A stretch of DNA of 64,000 nt from Pectinophora gossypiella (GCF_024362695.1 NC_065405.1:2922672-2986671); one strand, 5' to 3'. Counted from the first letter of the stretch, positions 24,201 through 35,567 are shown. Notes: a model not told the origin generated them from the letters alone. Numbers and translations are program-made.

Positions 24201-24520
24201 AAACAGCCTATATAACGCTAACGCTCTAACCACTAGACCACGGAGGCTGTTGATTTCCCGATTATTGGAGAAATATCACAAAAATCACTTTGTGATCCCT
24301 AGTTTGGTTAGGACATTACATGCTGATCACCTGATTGTCCGAAGTAATATGCAAAAGTTCAAAGATAGCGGTAACAAACTAAGTAATGTACAATATGCGC
24401 AATACATACATAATAAGTACACATACATACATATATAAGAAGCAAGAACCACATACTATACACGTTGAGCGTTAGGCTCACGATCAGGTCCCGGGTTCGA
24501 ATCCCGGTGGAGACATATAG
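24201..24520. repeat. Scrambled SINE A fragments
   Basis: A head piece is inverted at 24210-24250, a body piece is forward at 24262-24350, and another head piece with B box GGTTCGAATCC is forward at 24462-24515. A rearranged or nested copy. Confidence 0.6.
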
Positions 24521-24924
24521 AAAGGCTTTTTGACAAAATCCAATGGTGATTGACTGGAATAATAAAAGCAACTTCTTGTGAGCCACGAATAATATTTATT
24601 GTCACTTTAGAACACGATTAATTACATACAGTCAATGAGATTCAAAAGGATTAATTTATAAAGCAAAATACGACCATTACGTTTGCCAGATGTTTTTTTG
24701 GAAGAAACCAGGCAGAGAGAACGAAAGTCTATGGATAAAAACAAAAAAAACCGCATTAAAATCGGATCATCCGTTTGGGAGCTACGATGCCACAGACAGA
24801 CATTTACACAGACACGTCAAACTTATAACACCCCGTCGTTTTTGCGTCGGGGGTTAAAAATAAAGGTATATGACAACTAGTGGTGTTGCCCACAATAAAC
24901 CGATTATAAGGGTGCATATTCAAT
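24521..24924. other. Intergenic with LINE-like tail
   Basis: About 24740-24860 carries a GGGAGCTACGATGCCACAGA to CGTCGGGGGTTAAAAA stretch, a common 3' end of insect non-LTR elements. No gene. Confidence 0.4.
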
Positions 24925-25164
24925 AACATATCACACAAAAATCACTATGCTATTTACTTTGTTGGATAGTACATTATCACCTTGTTGTCCGAAAGTAAGA
25001 TGACCCGTGCTTCGAAAGGGATGTTTAGCCGTTGGTTCCGGTTACTACTTACTGATGTAAGTAGTCGTCACACGACCAAATATGTCACCTTTGGCGGCTA
25101 CATAATAACCCTCAACACGGTCGCTGAGGTTGGTAATGCACCTCACAACCCACACGATAGAAGA
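24925..25164 (+). mobile_element. SINE A body and 3' end, diverged
   Basis: It lacks the head. The core is degraded (GTGCTTCGAAAGGGATGTTT), with the GGTTGGTAATGCACCTCACA tail. Its ATAGAAGAAT end was the target of the next insertion. Confidence 0.7.
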
Positions 25165-25452
25165 ATCATCATCAACCCATTAACGTCCCCACTGCTGGGG
25201 CACGGGCCTTCCCTATGGATGGATAGGGAGATCGGGCCTTAAACCATCACGCGGGCCCAGTGCGGATTGATGGTTATTAATGACTGCTAATGCAGCCGGG
25301 ACCAACGGCTTAACGTGCCTTCCGAAGCACGGAGGAGCTCGAGATGAAAACTTCTTTTTTGTGGTCACCCATCCTATGACCGGCCTTTGCGAAAGTTGCT
25401 TATCTTCAACAATCGCAGACTGAGCGTGTTTACCGATGCGCCACCGAGCTCC
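25165..25452 (-). mobile_element. SINE B inserted in the SINE A tail
   Basis: Near full-length inverted SINE B. ATAGAAGAAT lies on both sides (about 25157-25166 and 25455-25464), a 10-bp target duplication. Confidence 0.75.
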
Positions 25453-25821
25453 TCAATAGAAGAATATAGGATAGAAGAATAATTCACTTAAAAAAGGTAC
25501 TGATGCAGACAACGTTAGTAGGTAAACAACATTATTATATAATTGTATACAAGTACCTATTGCAATTAACTTGCCATGATTGTTCTGCTCGATAGTGTCA
25601 GGTAAGCAAGTTCAAGATCAAAGATGGTTATATGATAATTATGGTACTCGTATATTACGCGAGTACTTTTAATAACAAATAGCTTTCTTACCTAAAATAC
25701 AATATGAATTTGTAATTTACGTCTAGAAACAGATGAAATTGTCAGAATACATCACACGATCTTCTACTGCAATTCTATAACATCCTCGTGATTTAATGTA
25801 AGTACTTAATATTTATTTGAG

Positions 25822-26104
25822 GAGCTCGGTGGCGCAGCGGTTAACGCGCTCGGTCTGCGATTGTTGAAGTAAAGCAACTTTCGCAAAGGCCGGTCATAGG
25901 ATGGGTGACCACAAAAAAAAGTTTTCATCTCGAGCTCCTCCGTGCTTCGGAAGGCACGTTAAGCCGTTGGTCCCGGCTGCATTAGCAGTCGTTAATAACC
26001 ATCAATCCGCACTGGGCCCGCGTGATGGTATAAGGCCCGATCCCTATCCATCCATAGGGAAGGCCCGTGCCCCAGCAGTGGGGACGTTAATAGCCTGATG
26101 ATGA
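25822..26104 (+). mobile_element. SINE B, full length with TSD
   Basis: Complete head, 5S-like boxes, core and GATGATGA tail. AATATTTATTT lies just before it (about 25808-25818) and just after it (about 26108-26118). Confidence 0.85.
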
Positions 26105-26640
26105 ATGAATATTTATTTATTTTATATACTTAACCTGGAACTTTTTGGGTTTATTAGTCTACGTTACTGAGCTGTTGTTGAGACGTGGGCACACCCCGGA
26201 CACTTCTTACAAACAACCTATCTTGGAGGCCTTTTTATAAGAACCTACGAGCAGAGAATCATATTTGATTTATGCTTTCATTCACAACAGCATCACATCT
26301 TAGACTGTTGTTGGTGGGGGCATGAATTAAATAAGATTTTTTATCAGTTTTAGTCAGTCTTGATCGATGGGGCTGGCATAACAAATTTTGTTAAAAGCCC
26401 TTAAGTAAATAAAAGACCAAGGAAAAAAAAACTCGTTGTATACAGACATTACACGTTGACATTATCGTACGCGCACCTGTGTGTGTGACGTCTAACACCA
26501 TACGATTCAGGTCTAAATTATGTTCGAGGGAGGGGTGAGGTAAACCTAGTCCAAACGCTGGTGGGGAGCGGAGAGTCGCCGTTCTATACGTCCTTATTCT
26601 ATGCCGTGGAGCAGCCAGAATGAACGCCAAGGTCAGTATT
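26105..26640. other. Intergenic with repeat G
   Basis: Repeat G at about 26190-26605 (GACACTTCTTACAAACAACC to GGAGCGGAGAGTCGCCGTTC), interrupted by other sequence. No gene. Confidence 0.5.
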
Positions 26641-26754
26641 TCGAATTACGGCACGGGTGGTCGGTCTTCGGCTTCGCTTTATCTGCGTCATCGACGTAGC
26701 AGAGTTATTCTGAAACTTTAAATCATAACGGTTTTAAAAAACCCTGGGTTTGCT

Positions 26755-27754
26755 CTAATGGCGGTATGAACCACCTCCGCCGCCGCCGCCTCCGCCCGCG
26801 CGCCATCCACCCTGACCACCACTCCCATAGCCGCTGCCGTGACCGCCCCCATGACCACCGCCTCCTCTTCCACCGCCGCCGCCGCCGCCGCCACCTCCAC
26901 CGCCGCCACCGCCGCTGTTACCTCCACTGCCGTGACCACTTCCACTTCCATGCCCACCGCCGTGCCCATGGCCGTAGCTTCCTTGGTTTCCGTGACTAGT
27001 TCCCCTTCCACCGTTGCCATGTCCATGGTGGGTGTCGTGGCTGCCGTGACCACTCGTTCCACTTCCTCCGCGCCCATGGTCAGTGTTACCACCTTGGTCC
27101 CTCCATTGGCTGTGAGAGCTGTAATGGCTCTCGTCGTGGCTAGTGCTGACGTGGTCACGTGTGCTGCTACTGCTGTAGTCTCGGCTGCTGGTCCGGTCGT
27201 TACCCCCGCCACTGCAGGGGTTACAGCCCCGGCCACTGTCGCTCTGACGGTAGTGATCTGAAAATTATCCATTATTGAGCTGACAAATCTACAGATGGCA
27301 AAGATTAGAAAATAATTAAATGATATTCTAAGTCTTTATTCACCTGTACAAACTTTTGATACGAATACGAAGACCGACACACGAAGTCCTCAAATTCAAT
27401 CCTCAGTCAATTTTACAACATGGAAGGTACATGAACGTGTTCTATGTTTTTATTTTTTTTCCCCGATCCAGCATTGAACTATACCTAAAGCTTGCTGCAC
27501 ACCTTTTTTGTACTGTTCGAGTTTGAATGCACGCGTTCTACACAGAAGTTCATCGTATTTTCAAACTAACTTACCGCTGCCATAACGCTCCCCACTTGTC
27601 TGACCAAGTATTTAATACCATACGAAGCATCCACAATAAATCACGACAAAACTGTATAAAGAACTTAAAATAAATATTAGAAATAGGTACCTGGGGCTGC
27701 GTATGCCACAGCAAGAAGGCCTATCGCCAGGCACAAGAGCGTAAAACGTCCCAT
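26755..27754 (-). CDS. G3: His/Gly-rich secreted protein, 188 aa
   Basis: Read on the - strand: exon 1 is 27754-27691 and exon 2 is 27257-26755, joined in phase 1 (CCCCAG|GTACCT and ATTTTCAG|ATCA). The signal peptide is MGRFTLLCLAIGLLAVAYAA. The mature part starts DHYRQSDSGRGCNPCSGGG with a C-x-x-C pair at residues 33-36. A polar Ser/Asp/His region follows (STRDHVSTSHDESHYSSHS), then a His/Gly/Ser region (GHGHGGGHGSGSGHGSGG), poly-Gly, and the end GGSYRH. An Ala/Val/Thr-rich frame overlaps exon 2 and is longer, but it does not join the signal exon and ignores the conserved acceptor. The His-rich part and Cys pair could bind metal (inference). Paralog of G4. Confidence 0.85.
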
Positions 27755-27808
27755 TCCTGTTTCTTCAACTGTGGTACGCATAATACTGTAGACATTACTC
27801 CAACGTAG

Positions 27809-27816
27809 CTTTTATA
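27809..27816 (-). promoter_or_regulatory. TATA box of G3
   Basis: TATAAAAG on the - strand, followed by CTACAGTATT (initiator-like CAGT) about 30 bases on, as in the G4 promoter. Confidence 0.65.
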
Positions 27817-27860
27817 CAAAGGCTGGGATATATGTAATAACACTGGCAGTGATAAGGAAT

Positions 27861-29640
27861 AAATGCGTCATCTTTGGCAGCTAAATAATACCACGATAGA
27901 AATGCGTATAAAAAGAGAGGACGCATGAAAAATGGCAGCCTACAGGATTTTCAGGCCATATGGTGATCTGTCACCATATATACATGAAGAGCCTTTGAAA
28001 AGAATTTGTAGAGGCTGTCTGGATGCAGAAGAAACTGCTTCCCATGTAATCCTGGAATGCATGGGAGTGTCAGCACAACGAGGCTTCTGAGCATCGGGAA
28101 GAAGTTAGGGTAACTTACGTAGTCAACAATAGCACGCATAAACTTAGAGTCTAAATGCGGAAAACAGACCCCACTAACTAACTAAACATAAAGAACCTCC
28201 AAACTATTTCAAGATGGTGTGGATTAGGATTTCCATGGTTCCCTAGTCGACTTTCTGGCGCAAGTGTATTTTGTCTTTTTTATTTTTCTTTCATATTTTC
28301 TCAATTTCAATGTCGATCAATAAGTAAAAAAAAAAAACTTAATTAATAAGTAAGTATTGCATTCAGTAGCTTGTTGTCACGGGAGTTTGACAATGACAAT
28401 ACAAAAATTATAAACAAAGTAAGTTTATCTCGATTCACGTGGTTTCATGGTGTAATAATGTTTTATATCTGATAAAAAAAAACTATTTAAATTTTCTCTC
28501 TCTCTGGAACGTGATTCTTTCATATTCTTTTGGTCAGCCCGTAATGGCGACGGAATCCTAAATTTAATACCCAACACGCTCTTGGTTGGGTTTTTATGAA
28601 TGATTTAAAAGTTATGATAATGATTAATAAATAAGGACTACATAAATAAAGCAAGTAATTACCTAATTATATTGTACAATGTTTGTTACGCTTGGTATTT
28701 CCATTTTATAAATAAAATATCTTATCTGCTGACCGCGGTGGTTCCAAGAAGGAGGGTATAATACAATGCGAAAGAGATTTAAAACATTATTAAGGAAAAG
28801 TATAATAATGTTATATTATTAATTACGTGAGCTAGCAGACGAGTGTCATGTCCAGACACACAGTAACGGCCTTAGGGGGCGAAGGCCCCAGGGCCCCCGC
28901 AAAAGCATTAAAATTCTGGGGCCACATCTGGAAAATAAAGAGGCATGAAAAGAAAGTATGAGCCCTAGGTGCCTGGGGCCTTAACCACGATTATGACAAT
29001 CGACATGCCACCTTTGTGTTAATTTCTTACAAGTAACTACACAACAGACTAACTATAACTACTTAAAGAACTAACTATACTAACTATAACTAACTGTAAG
29101 TATAGAATAAACAGTATCTTTACGTATAAATAGAAGGGGCATTCTCCATCTCGCATCACACCTCCATGTCCCATATATGGGGCACTAGGGAAGATGGGAA
29201 AATCCGACGGGAAGCTTTTCAGATTCTTTTTCATGCCATAGTGTGTCTATGTACATAAATTCCAATGCGTTTACCTAATTTTCAGTTATACAGTGAACGT
29301 ATAAAGAACGAGGTCTTTCCAGAGTGTGCTTTGATGAATGCTTTGACACAAAATGGACTTGCAATGAGTGGTACTCAGCTAGAACGTAGACTACGTAGCT
29401 GTGGAAATCCTAACCAATACCATCTTGAAATATTTCGGAGGTTCTGTATGTATTTATAAAAGAAGTGTAGGAAAGATAATGACAGATCACCCTACGGTTG
29501 CGTGAAATTCCTCTAGGCTGTAAGTCCGCCATTTTTCGTACTTTTTACAAGCTCTTATTTCTATCATGGTCGATGACCTAGTTAGTGCACCACACATGAT
29601 GTCAGAATTATTATTTAGCGGCAAAAGGTGACGCGGTTAC
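27861..29640. other. Spacer between the G3/G4 inverted arms
   Basis: It contains a dead non-LTR fragment (next entry). The rest is AT-rich, with a GGGGCGAAGGCCCCAGGGCC patch near 28880. No gene seen. Confidence 0.45.
28001..28090 (+). pseudogene. C-terminal tail of a non-LTR retrotransposon
   Basis: Frame 28001-28090 reads RICRGCLDAEETASHVILEC and then a stop soon after. The C-x2-C...H...C pattern is the usual zinc-finger-like end of jockey/R1-type polyproteins. Only this piece remains. Confidence 0.6.
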
Positions 29641-29678
29641 TCCTTATCACTGCCAGTAGGTATTATACATAGTGTTTG

Positions 29679-29712
29679 TATAAAAGCTACGTTGAAGTTA
29701 ATGTCTACAGTA
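29679..29712 (+). promoter_or_regulatory. Core promoter of G4: TATA box and initiator
   Basis: TATAAAAG at 29679-29686 and CTACAGTATT with its A at 29709, 30 bases on. The same arrangement is kept in G3. Confidence 0.7.
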
Positions 29713-29741
29713 TTATACGGACCACAGTTAAACAAACAGGA

Positions 29742-30787
29742 ATGGGACGTCTTACACTCTTGTGCCTGGAGATAGGCCTTCTGGCCGTAGCATACGCTGC
29801 CCCAGGTACCTATTTTTAATATTTATTTTAAGTTTTTCACACAGTATTGAGGTGATTTATTGTAGATGCTTCGTATGGCATTAAATACTTGGACAGACAA
29901 GTGGGGAGCGCGTGGACGGTGATCAAGGGTGCCAAGTATGGGGTAATGCGAGCGTTATGGGAGAAGTAAGTTAGTTTGAAAATACGATGAACTTCTGTGT
30001 GGAACGCGTGCATTCAAACTCGAACAGTACATAAAGGTGTGCAGCAAGCTTTAAGTATAGTTCAATGCTGGACTGGGAGAACAAACTAAAAACATAGAAC
30101 ACGTTCATGTACCTTCCATGTTGTAAAACTGACTGAGGATTGAATCTGAGGACTTCGTGTGTCGGTCTTCGTATTCGTATCAAAAGTTTGTACAGGTGAA
30201 TAAAGACTTAGAATATCATTTAATTCTATTCTAATCTTTGCCATCTGTAGATTTGTCAGCTCAATAATGGATAATTTTCAGATCACTACCGTCAGAGCGA
30301 CAGTGGCCGGGGCTGTAACCCCTGCAGTGGCGGGGGTAACGACCGGACCAGCAGCCGAGACTACAGCAGTAGCAGCACACGTGACCACGTCAGCACTACC
30401 CACGACAAGCGCCATTACAGCTCTCACAGCCAATGGAGGGACCAAGGCGGTAACACCGACCATGGGCGCGGAGGAAGTGGAACGAGTGGTCACGGCAGCC
30501 ACGACACCCACCGTGGACATGGCAGCGGGGGAAGGGGACCTAGTCACGGAAACCAAGGAAGCCACGGCCATGGGCACGGTGGTGGGCATGGAAGTGGAAG
30601 TGGTCACGGTAGTGGAGGTAACAGCGGCGGCGGCGGCGGTGGTGGAGGCGGCGGCGGCGGCGGTGGAAGAGGAGGCGGTGGACATGGGGGCGGTCACGGC
30701 AGCGGCTATGGGAGTGGTGGTCAGGGTGGATGGCGCGCTGGCGGAGGCGGCGGCGGCGGCGGCGGAGGTGGTTCATACCGCCATTAG
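29742..30787 (+). CDS. G4: His/Gly-rich secreted protein, 189 aa
   Basis: Exons 29742-29805 and 30282-30787 join in phase 1 and give 190 codons including the stop. The signal exon reads MGRLTLLCLEIGLLAVAYAA. The mature part starts DHYRQSDSGRGCNPCSGGG (Cys at 33 and 36), then STRDHVSTTHDKRHYSSHS, then a His/Gly/Ser region, poly-Gly and GGSYRH. Compared with G3 it has Glu instead of Ala at residue 10, inside the hydrophobic part of the signal peptide, and two more Gly near the end. As in G3, a longer Ala/Val/Thr-rich frame overlaps exon 2 but is not the coding frame. Function unknown; an extracellular structural or metal-binding role is an inference. Confidence 0.85.
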
Positions 30788-30895
30788 AGCAAACCCAGGG
30801 TTTTTTAAAACCGTTATGATTTAAAGTTTCAGAATAACTCTGCTACGTCGACGACGCAGATGAAGCGAAGCCGAAGACCGACCACCCGTGCCGCG

Positions 30896-31084
30896 GGAGA
30901 TCTTTTCATTTAATTCTAGTTAAATTCGTAATACTTACCTACTTATCATTATGTAAAATAAGATATCGATATAGAAATATGATGTCATCGACATATTGCC
31001 AGTTATTTAGTATTATAATACTTAACTCATGAGTGTGTTATTAAAACTTTTCACAATTTCATGCTTCGTACCCACTTACATAAA
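30896..31084. other. Intergenic
   Basis: AT-rich. No gene and no polyadenylation signal that clearly serves G4. Confidence 0.3.
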
Positions 31085-31400
31085 ATCTATAACTCTAGCC
31101 ATAGAGGCAGCCAATCAGCTCGCGACACCAAACACTTCAGGACCCCGATACCGACCCCGCCGGCGTGGTCGACGATTTCCCTCATTCAGCGCTTATCGCT
31201 ATCGACCCACCAGGGTCGATTAATTCTTTCAAATATTTTTCCTCTCAGACGACGCCCTGAGCCGAGGTTCGCGCCCAACTGGGCACCCTCAGGCCTGTTG
31301 TCTTAAACGTTGTACCGGGTGAGAGCCTTCAGCGCTCCCCATTTGTCCGGCCAAGTAGTTAATGCCATCTGCGGCAAATCTACAATAAGTCACGTCAAAA
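31085..31400 (-). repeat. Repeat D, near full copy
   Basis: Carries CCGCCGGCGTGGTCGACGAT and CAGCGCTCCCCATTTGTCCG. Other copies or pieces are at 2370, 33397, 37682, 38004, 42135, 46730 and 60003. Confidence 0.6.
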
Positions 31401-32597
31401 AAAAAAAAAATCTATAAGTACGATTAAAATTTATACTGAGTTAAGCCTGATACTTTGTTTATTTTGAGTTTCACTAGACCCTACCCTATTCCTTTGCAAT
31501 ATTATATTTATAACGATAGTTAAAAACAACCTTTTTCAAATTACCAAACAGTACTTTGATACATTTGTAACCTCCTTAGGAGAAAATAGGAGCAAACATG
31601 CAGCCTGCAACATAATACCCTCTTGCTCTTGATTTCAATGGGACTTTACTGGAAGATAAAATAACATAACACAGCCTCATAATAAAATTAAAAGGTAAGC
31701 GTGATCCACCCTAGACCACATCGTTACTTAACATCAGGTGAGATTGAGGTCAAACGCGAGCCTATTATATTAATAAAAAATAATAACATATTTATTTCTT
31801 AAAACAACTACTAGTCTACTCTACTCTCTTTCTTTATAATAAAACTTTAATTTTACACCAGCAATAAGGAAAAGTCAACTGAGGAGGTGCACTCAAACCT
31901 CAAACTAATAATAAAATTACAAAGAATTTTATAACCAGTATTTCGTTTTATTTTTTCTTTGTTAAGGTTTCAGAGATCCGCACTCTACCTATTTATTACA
32001 AAGTAACGTAAACCCATTACATGCGTAATTGAATTATAATTTTTGTAATATCCTCCTGTTAGGATTTGGTGTGAAATAACGTGATGGCTGTAGAGGGCTT
32101 GTTGTCTGAGGATTGGCAGTTAAAACGTCAATGTAGCAGAAGCAGTTAAAACGTCAATGTAGTTCAATGGAGCAGAAGAAAAACGGAAGTGACGCGACAC
32201 ATGTCATTGCAATCGAAATGTTATAATTTTACATTGTAAGTAAAATTAAGGCTAGTTTCTAATAAAAAAAATATCTGGTTCCCCAAGATTCAGGCATTGC
32301 CTAGTTTGGGGACCCCTGTACAACTCCTGAATTCTAATTAGTTTATAAGCACACTTTTAGTTTTAAGTAAATATATATTTTTGTATTTCTCTTATTTTGT
32401 GCAATAAAGTTATTATTATTATTATTATATTACTTAATGTTGGGGTTGCCAACACCTCCTAAAGCCAAGATTTCCAGACACAATAGTTAAAGAATGGGGT
32501 TCGTATTTTAGAAGGAACTTCGGTCTTACGACTTAAGTCCCCACAGGGATTCGAACCGTTCTTTTTTTATTAACATTCATTTTTAATGAAAATAAAC
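31401..32597. other. Intergenic, no gene seen
   Basis: A retroelement-like 3' end lies at about 32280-32430 (GTGCAATAAAGTTATTATTA). The rest is AT-rich and unplaced. Confidence 0.4.
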
Positions 32598-32855
32598 GGC
32601 CTCTGTGGTACAGTGATTAAGCGTTGGGCTCACGATTCGGAGGCCTCGGGTTCGAATCCCGGTGGGGACTTATCACTTTGTGATCCCTAGTTTAGTTAGG
32701 ACATTACACGCTGATCACCTGATTGTCCGAAAGTAAGATGATCCGTGCTTCGGAAGGCACGTTAGCCGTTGGTCCCGGTTATTTACTGATGTAAGTGCGT
32801 AATCGTTACATGAGCCATGTCAGGAGCCTTTGGCGGCTCAATAATAACCCTGACA
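32598..32855 (+). mobile_element. SINE A, 3' shortened
   Basis: Head with B box GGTTCGAATCC, body and core; it stops after AATAATAACCCTGACA. Confidence 0.8.
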
Positions 32856-33035
32856 ACAATGAAAACAAAACTCGTGTCCAGTATGTACTTGACTATAATT
32901 AATATTAAATTCAGTAGATAATAAGATAAAAGCAAAAAGTCCTACAAAAACTGTTACACACGTTTTGCCATCATGACTTAGTACAAATACTATTTAATAA
33001 TTTGTTAGTAACCGACATTACATCTGATTTGATAT

Positions 33036-33366
33036 CATCCATCATCTCCCTAGCGTTATCCCGTATTTCACAGTGTCCGCTTACCTAACCTGAAGATTTG
33101 ACAGGTCCTGTTTTTTACAAAAGCGACTGCCTGTCTAAACTTCCGCCCCGCGATGGGAAAACCAGCCCAATATAGGTTAGGTCGCACACCTCCGAAATAC
33201 ATTTTTCAGGAATCTGGGTTTCCTCACGATGTTTTCCTTCACCGCTGAGCACGTGATAATCATTTATGATCCAAAGATGAATTCGAAAAGAAAATCGAAA
33301 ATCATTGGTTTAGGCCTATGCTGGGATTCGAAACTGCAACCTCAAATTCAGTCAAGCCTTCGGCTA
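33036..33366 (-). mobile_element. SINE C, near full length
   Basis: CATCATCTCCCTAGCGTTAT tail at left; head with GGGATTCGAAACTGCAACC at right. Confidence 0.75.
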
Positions 33367-33396
33367 CTACATCTGATTTAATATAATAATAGCTAA

Positions 33397-33852
33397 TTGA
33401 CGTATTATACATTTGCCACGGATGAGATTAACGACTTGGCCGGACAAATGGGGAGTGCTGAGAGCTCTCACCCGGTACGAAATTTAAGACAACAGGGCTG
33501 TGTGTGTGGTGTTCAGTTGGGCGAGAACCTTGGCTCAGGGCGTCATCTGAGAGCATTATATTTGAAAGATTTCATCGACGCTAGTGGGTCGATAGCTGTA
33601 AGCGCTAAATGAAGGAAAATCGTCGACCACACCGGCGGGGTCTTTAATAAATTACTTTATGATCCCTAGTTTGGTGAGGTTATTACAGGTTGATCACCTG
33701 ATCGTCCGAAAGTAAGATGATCCGTACTTCGGAAGACACGTTAAGCGGTTGGTCCCGGTTACTACTTACGTAAAATAAGTAGTCGTTACATGAGCTGACA
33801 CCAGGGTTGATGAGGTTGGTAATCCACCTCACAACCCACACGACAGAAGAAG
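33397..33852 (+). repeat. Repeat D followed by a SINE A fragment
   Basis: Repeat D at about 33397-33645 contains a 71-codon frame with no gene signals. A SINE A body and tail follow at about 33648-33852. Confidence 0.6.
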
Positions 33853-34367
33853 ATAGCAGGGCTCAATCCCCATATCAATCGGAGGGAGCATACTCCACGA
33901 TGAGATGGTCCACAGACGGTGCATAAACACCCAGGCCAGATCCGTGGAAATTAAGAAAATGACATCGAACCTGCGACTTCAACTCTGGTGGTCAAGGCAA
34001 CAAGGTATCTAACTAGACATAACACAATAGTTTAAAATAATATAATTAGATAAATGCAGTAATATTCTAGCGATCATATCGTATTCGCTAATATGATGTG
34101 CTAACAAGAACAACAAATAATACCTATGTCATTTTCCTATTAAATAATTGTATGCACTAAATCAAAACAAGTTTCAGATCACAAATCAAAGATACAAATC
34201 TTCATTTTCACTGAAATGCGCCTTGGAGTGATTCCCCGTTTTATTTCCAAGAAATGCAATAAAAAATTCACACTCGTTTTATTTAGCAGAACTTGAAGGC
34301 AAAAAATGGTTCCTGTGTAAAAACTGAAGAGCATAAACATTTGCATGTTATGACATAAGCTCGGTTG
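33853..34367. other. Upstream region of G5
   Basis: AT-rich; repeat-free from about 34010 to the TATA box. Confidence 0.35.
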
Positions 34368-34403
34368 TATAAAAGCCGTGTGTGGGGTGTACTGAGCACA
34401 GTT
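34368..34403 (+). promoter_or_regulatory. Core promoter of G5
   Basis: TATAAAAG at 34368-34375. CACAGTTC has its A at 34400, 32 bases on. That leaves a leader of only about nine bases before the ATG. Confidence 0.6.
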
Positions 34404-34408
34404 CAACG

Positions 34409-35456
34409 ATGGCTCGGCTTGTGTTCGTTGCTCTAGCCTTAGGGCTGTGTGCTTGTGCCTTTGCTGCACCAGGTACTTATAACAACATTCATTACTTCAC
34501 ACACTTAGTGAAATATTGCCCTAGCAGAGTTTACATTATTTTAATGTCCTCTGAATCGTCTTTATCAGCCAACAACCAACTGTGGCTGCAAGTTGTATTC
34601 GTGTAATTTGTTGCTCTGAACATTCTGATAGGAATTACAGATGTGCATCAGTTATGCCTCGCCTGGCTATCTGTTTTCTAAGGTAGACAAACTGTTTTAA
34701 GTTTTGTAAAAATACATGGTTTGAAATTTCAGGTTATGGAGGCGGTAGTAGCGGTGGTGGCGGAGGATACGGTGGAGGAGGTGGATTCGGAGGCGGTGGT
34801 GGATTCGGAGGCGGTAAAGGAGGCAGCGGCGGCGGCGGCAGCGGAGGCGGCGGCGGCTTTGGCGGCGGTCATGGCGGTGGAGGCGGCCTAGGAGGCGGCA
34901 ACGGCGGCGGTCACGGAGGTGGTGGCGGCCTTGGAGGCGGCAACGGGGGCGGTTACGGAGGTGGAGGCGGTGGCGGTCTCGGCGGCGGTAACGGAGGCGG
35001 TCACGGTGGACACGGCGGCGGCGGAAACGGCGGCTATGGTGGCAGCGGCGGCTTCGGTGGCTCTAGCGCCAGCGCCAAGGCTTCAGCCTCGGCCTCCGCC
35101 GGCGCTGGCAGCGGTGGCGGCGGCTACGGCGGACATAAAGGAGGATACGGGTAAGTTCCAAATGTACAATCTCCTTAAATTAATCCACTGCTCCCGATTT
35201 CCAATTATTGTACAAGAAAGCCCCAGCCTGCTTATAGTGGAGAACGTATTTAAAACAAAACAACAAATTCCTGATTATCCCTGTGCTGGGGTCAATACTC
35301 AATAGGTATTCCCTGATTCGCTGCTATTAAGTAACTATTATATAAACTTTCGTCTTAAAATCCAAGAGGATGGCAACATTTTGTTTCACAATAATTATTA
35401 TCTTGTAGGTAATTGATAGTAGGTAACTTACTGATTATATTTGTTCCAGACGTTAA
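34409..35456 (+). CDS. G5: glycine-rich secreted protein, 162 aa
   Basis: Three exons fit: 34409-34472, 34733-35150 and 35450-35456. Exon 1 encodes MARLVFVALALGLCACAFAA plus Pro and ends in phase 1, with the same 64-base length as in G3 and G4. Exon 2 is GGYGGGGGFGG-type sequence with three copies of a GGLGGGNGGGHGG unit and the tail SSASAKASASASAGAGSG, then YGGHKGGYG. At its end, GATACGG|GTAAGT is an ideal donor. Splicing to TTCCAG|ACGTTAA would add Gly-Arg and a stop. Without splicing, the TAA inside the donor is the stop, one residue earlier than the spliced form. AATAAA at 35568 suits either form. Likely an extracellular structural protein. Confidence 0.87.
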
Positions 35457-35567
35457 TATTTTACGGAGCTGATCCAAAGAAGACCAGAGGCAGGAGTACC
35501 AACTGCTCAATGTGATATAGTTTATATAACGCCATAATACTTATTGTACATTACATTATATGTAGCC

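Larger units (their letters stand above)
26645..27860 (-). repeat. Left arm of a large inverted duplication
   Basis: This arm matches about 29640-30895 in inverse order. It covers the promoter, both exons, the intron and the 3' flank of G3. The main difference is about 45 bases missing from the intron here, near the CAAGTGGGGAGCG fragment. Confidence 0.85.
29641..30895 (+). repeat. Right arm of the large inverted duplication
   Basis: Inverse match of 26645-27860. Homology reaches from before the TATA box to about 100 bases past the stop (CCGAAGACCGACCACCCGTG). Confidence 0.85.

Noticed and set aside
26718..27272. 184-codon Ala/Val/Thr-rich frame on the - strand
   Set aside because: It overlaps G3 exon 2 in another frame, starts inside the intron and does not join a signal exon; an artefact of GC-rich Gly codons.
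30267..30824. 185-codon Ala/Val/Thr-rich frame on the + strand
   Set aside because: Same artefact over G4 exon 2.
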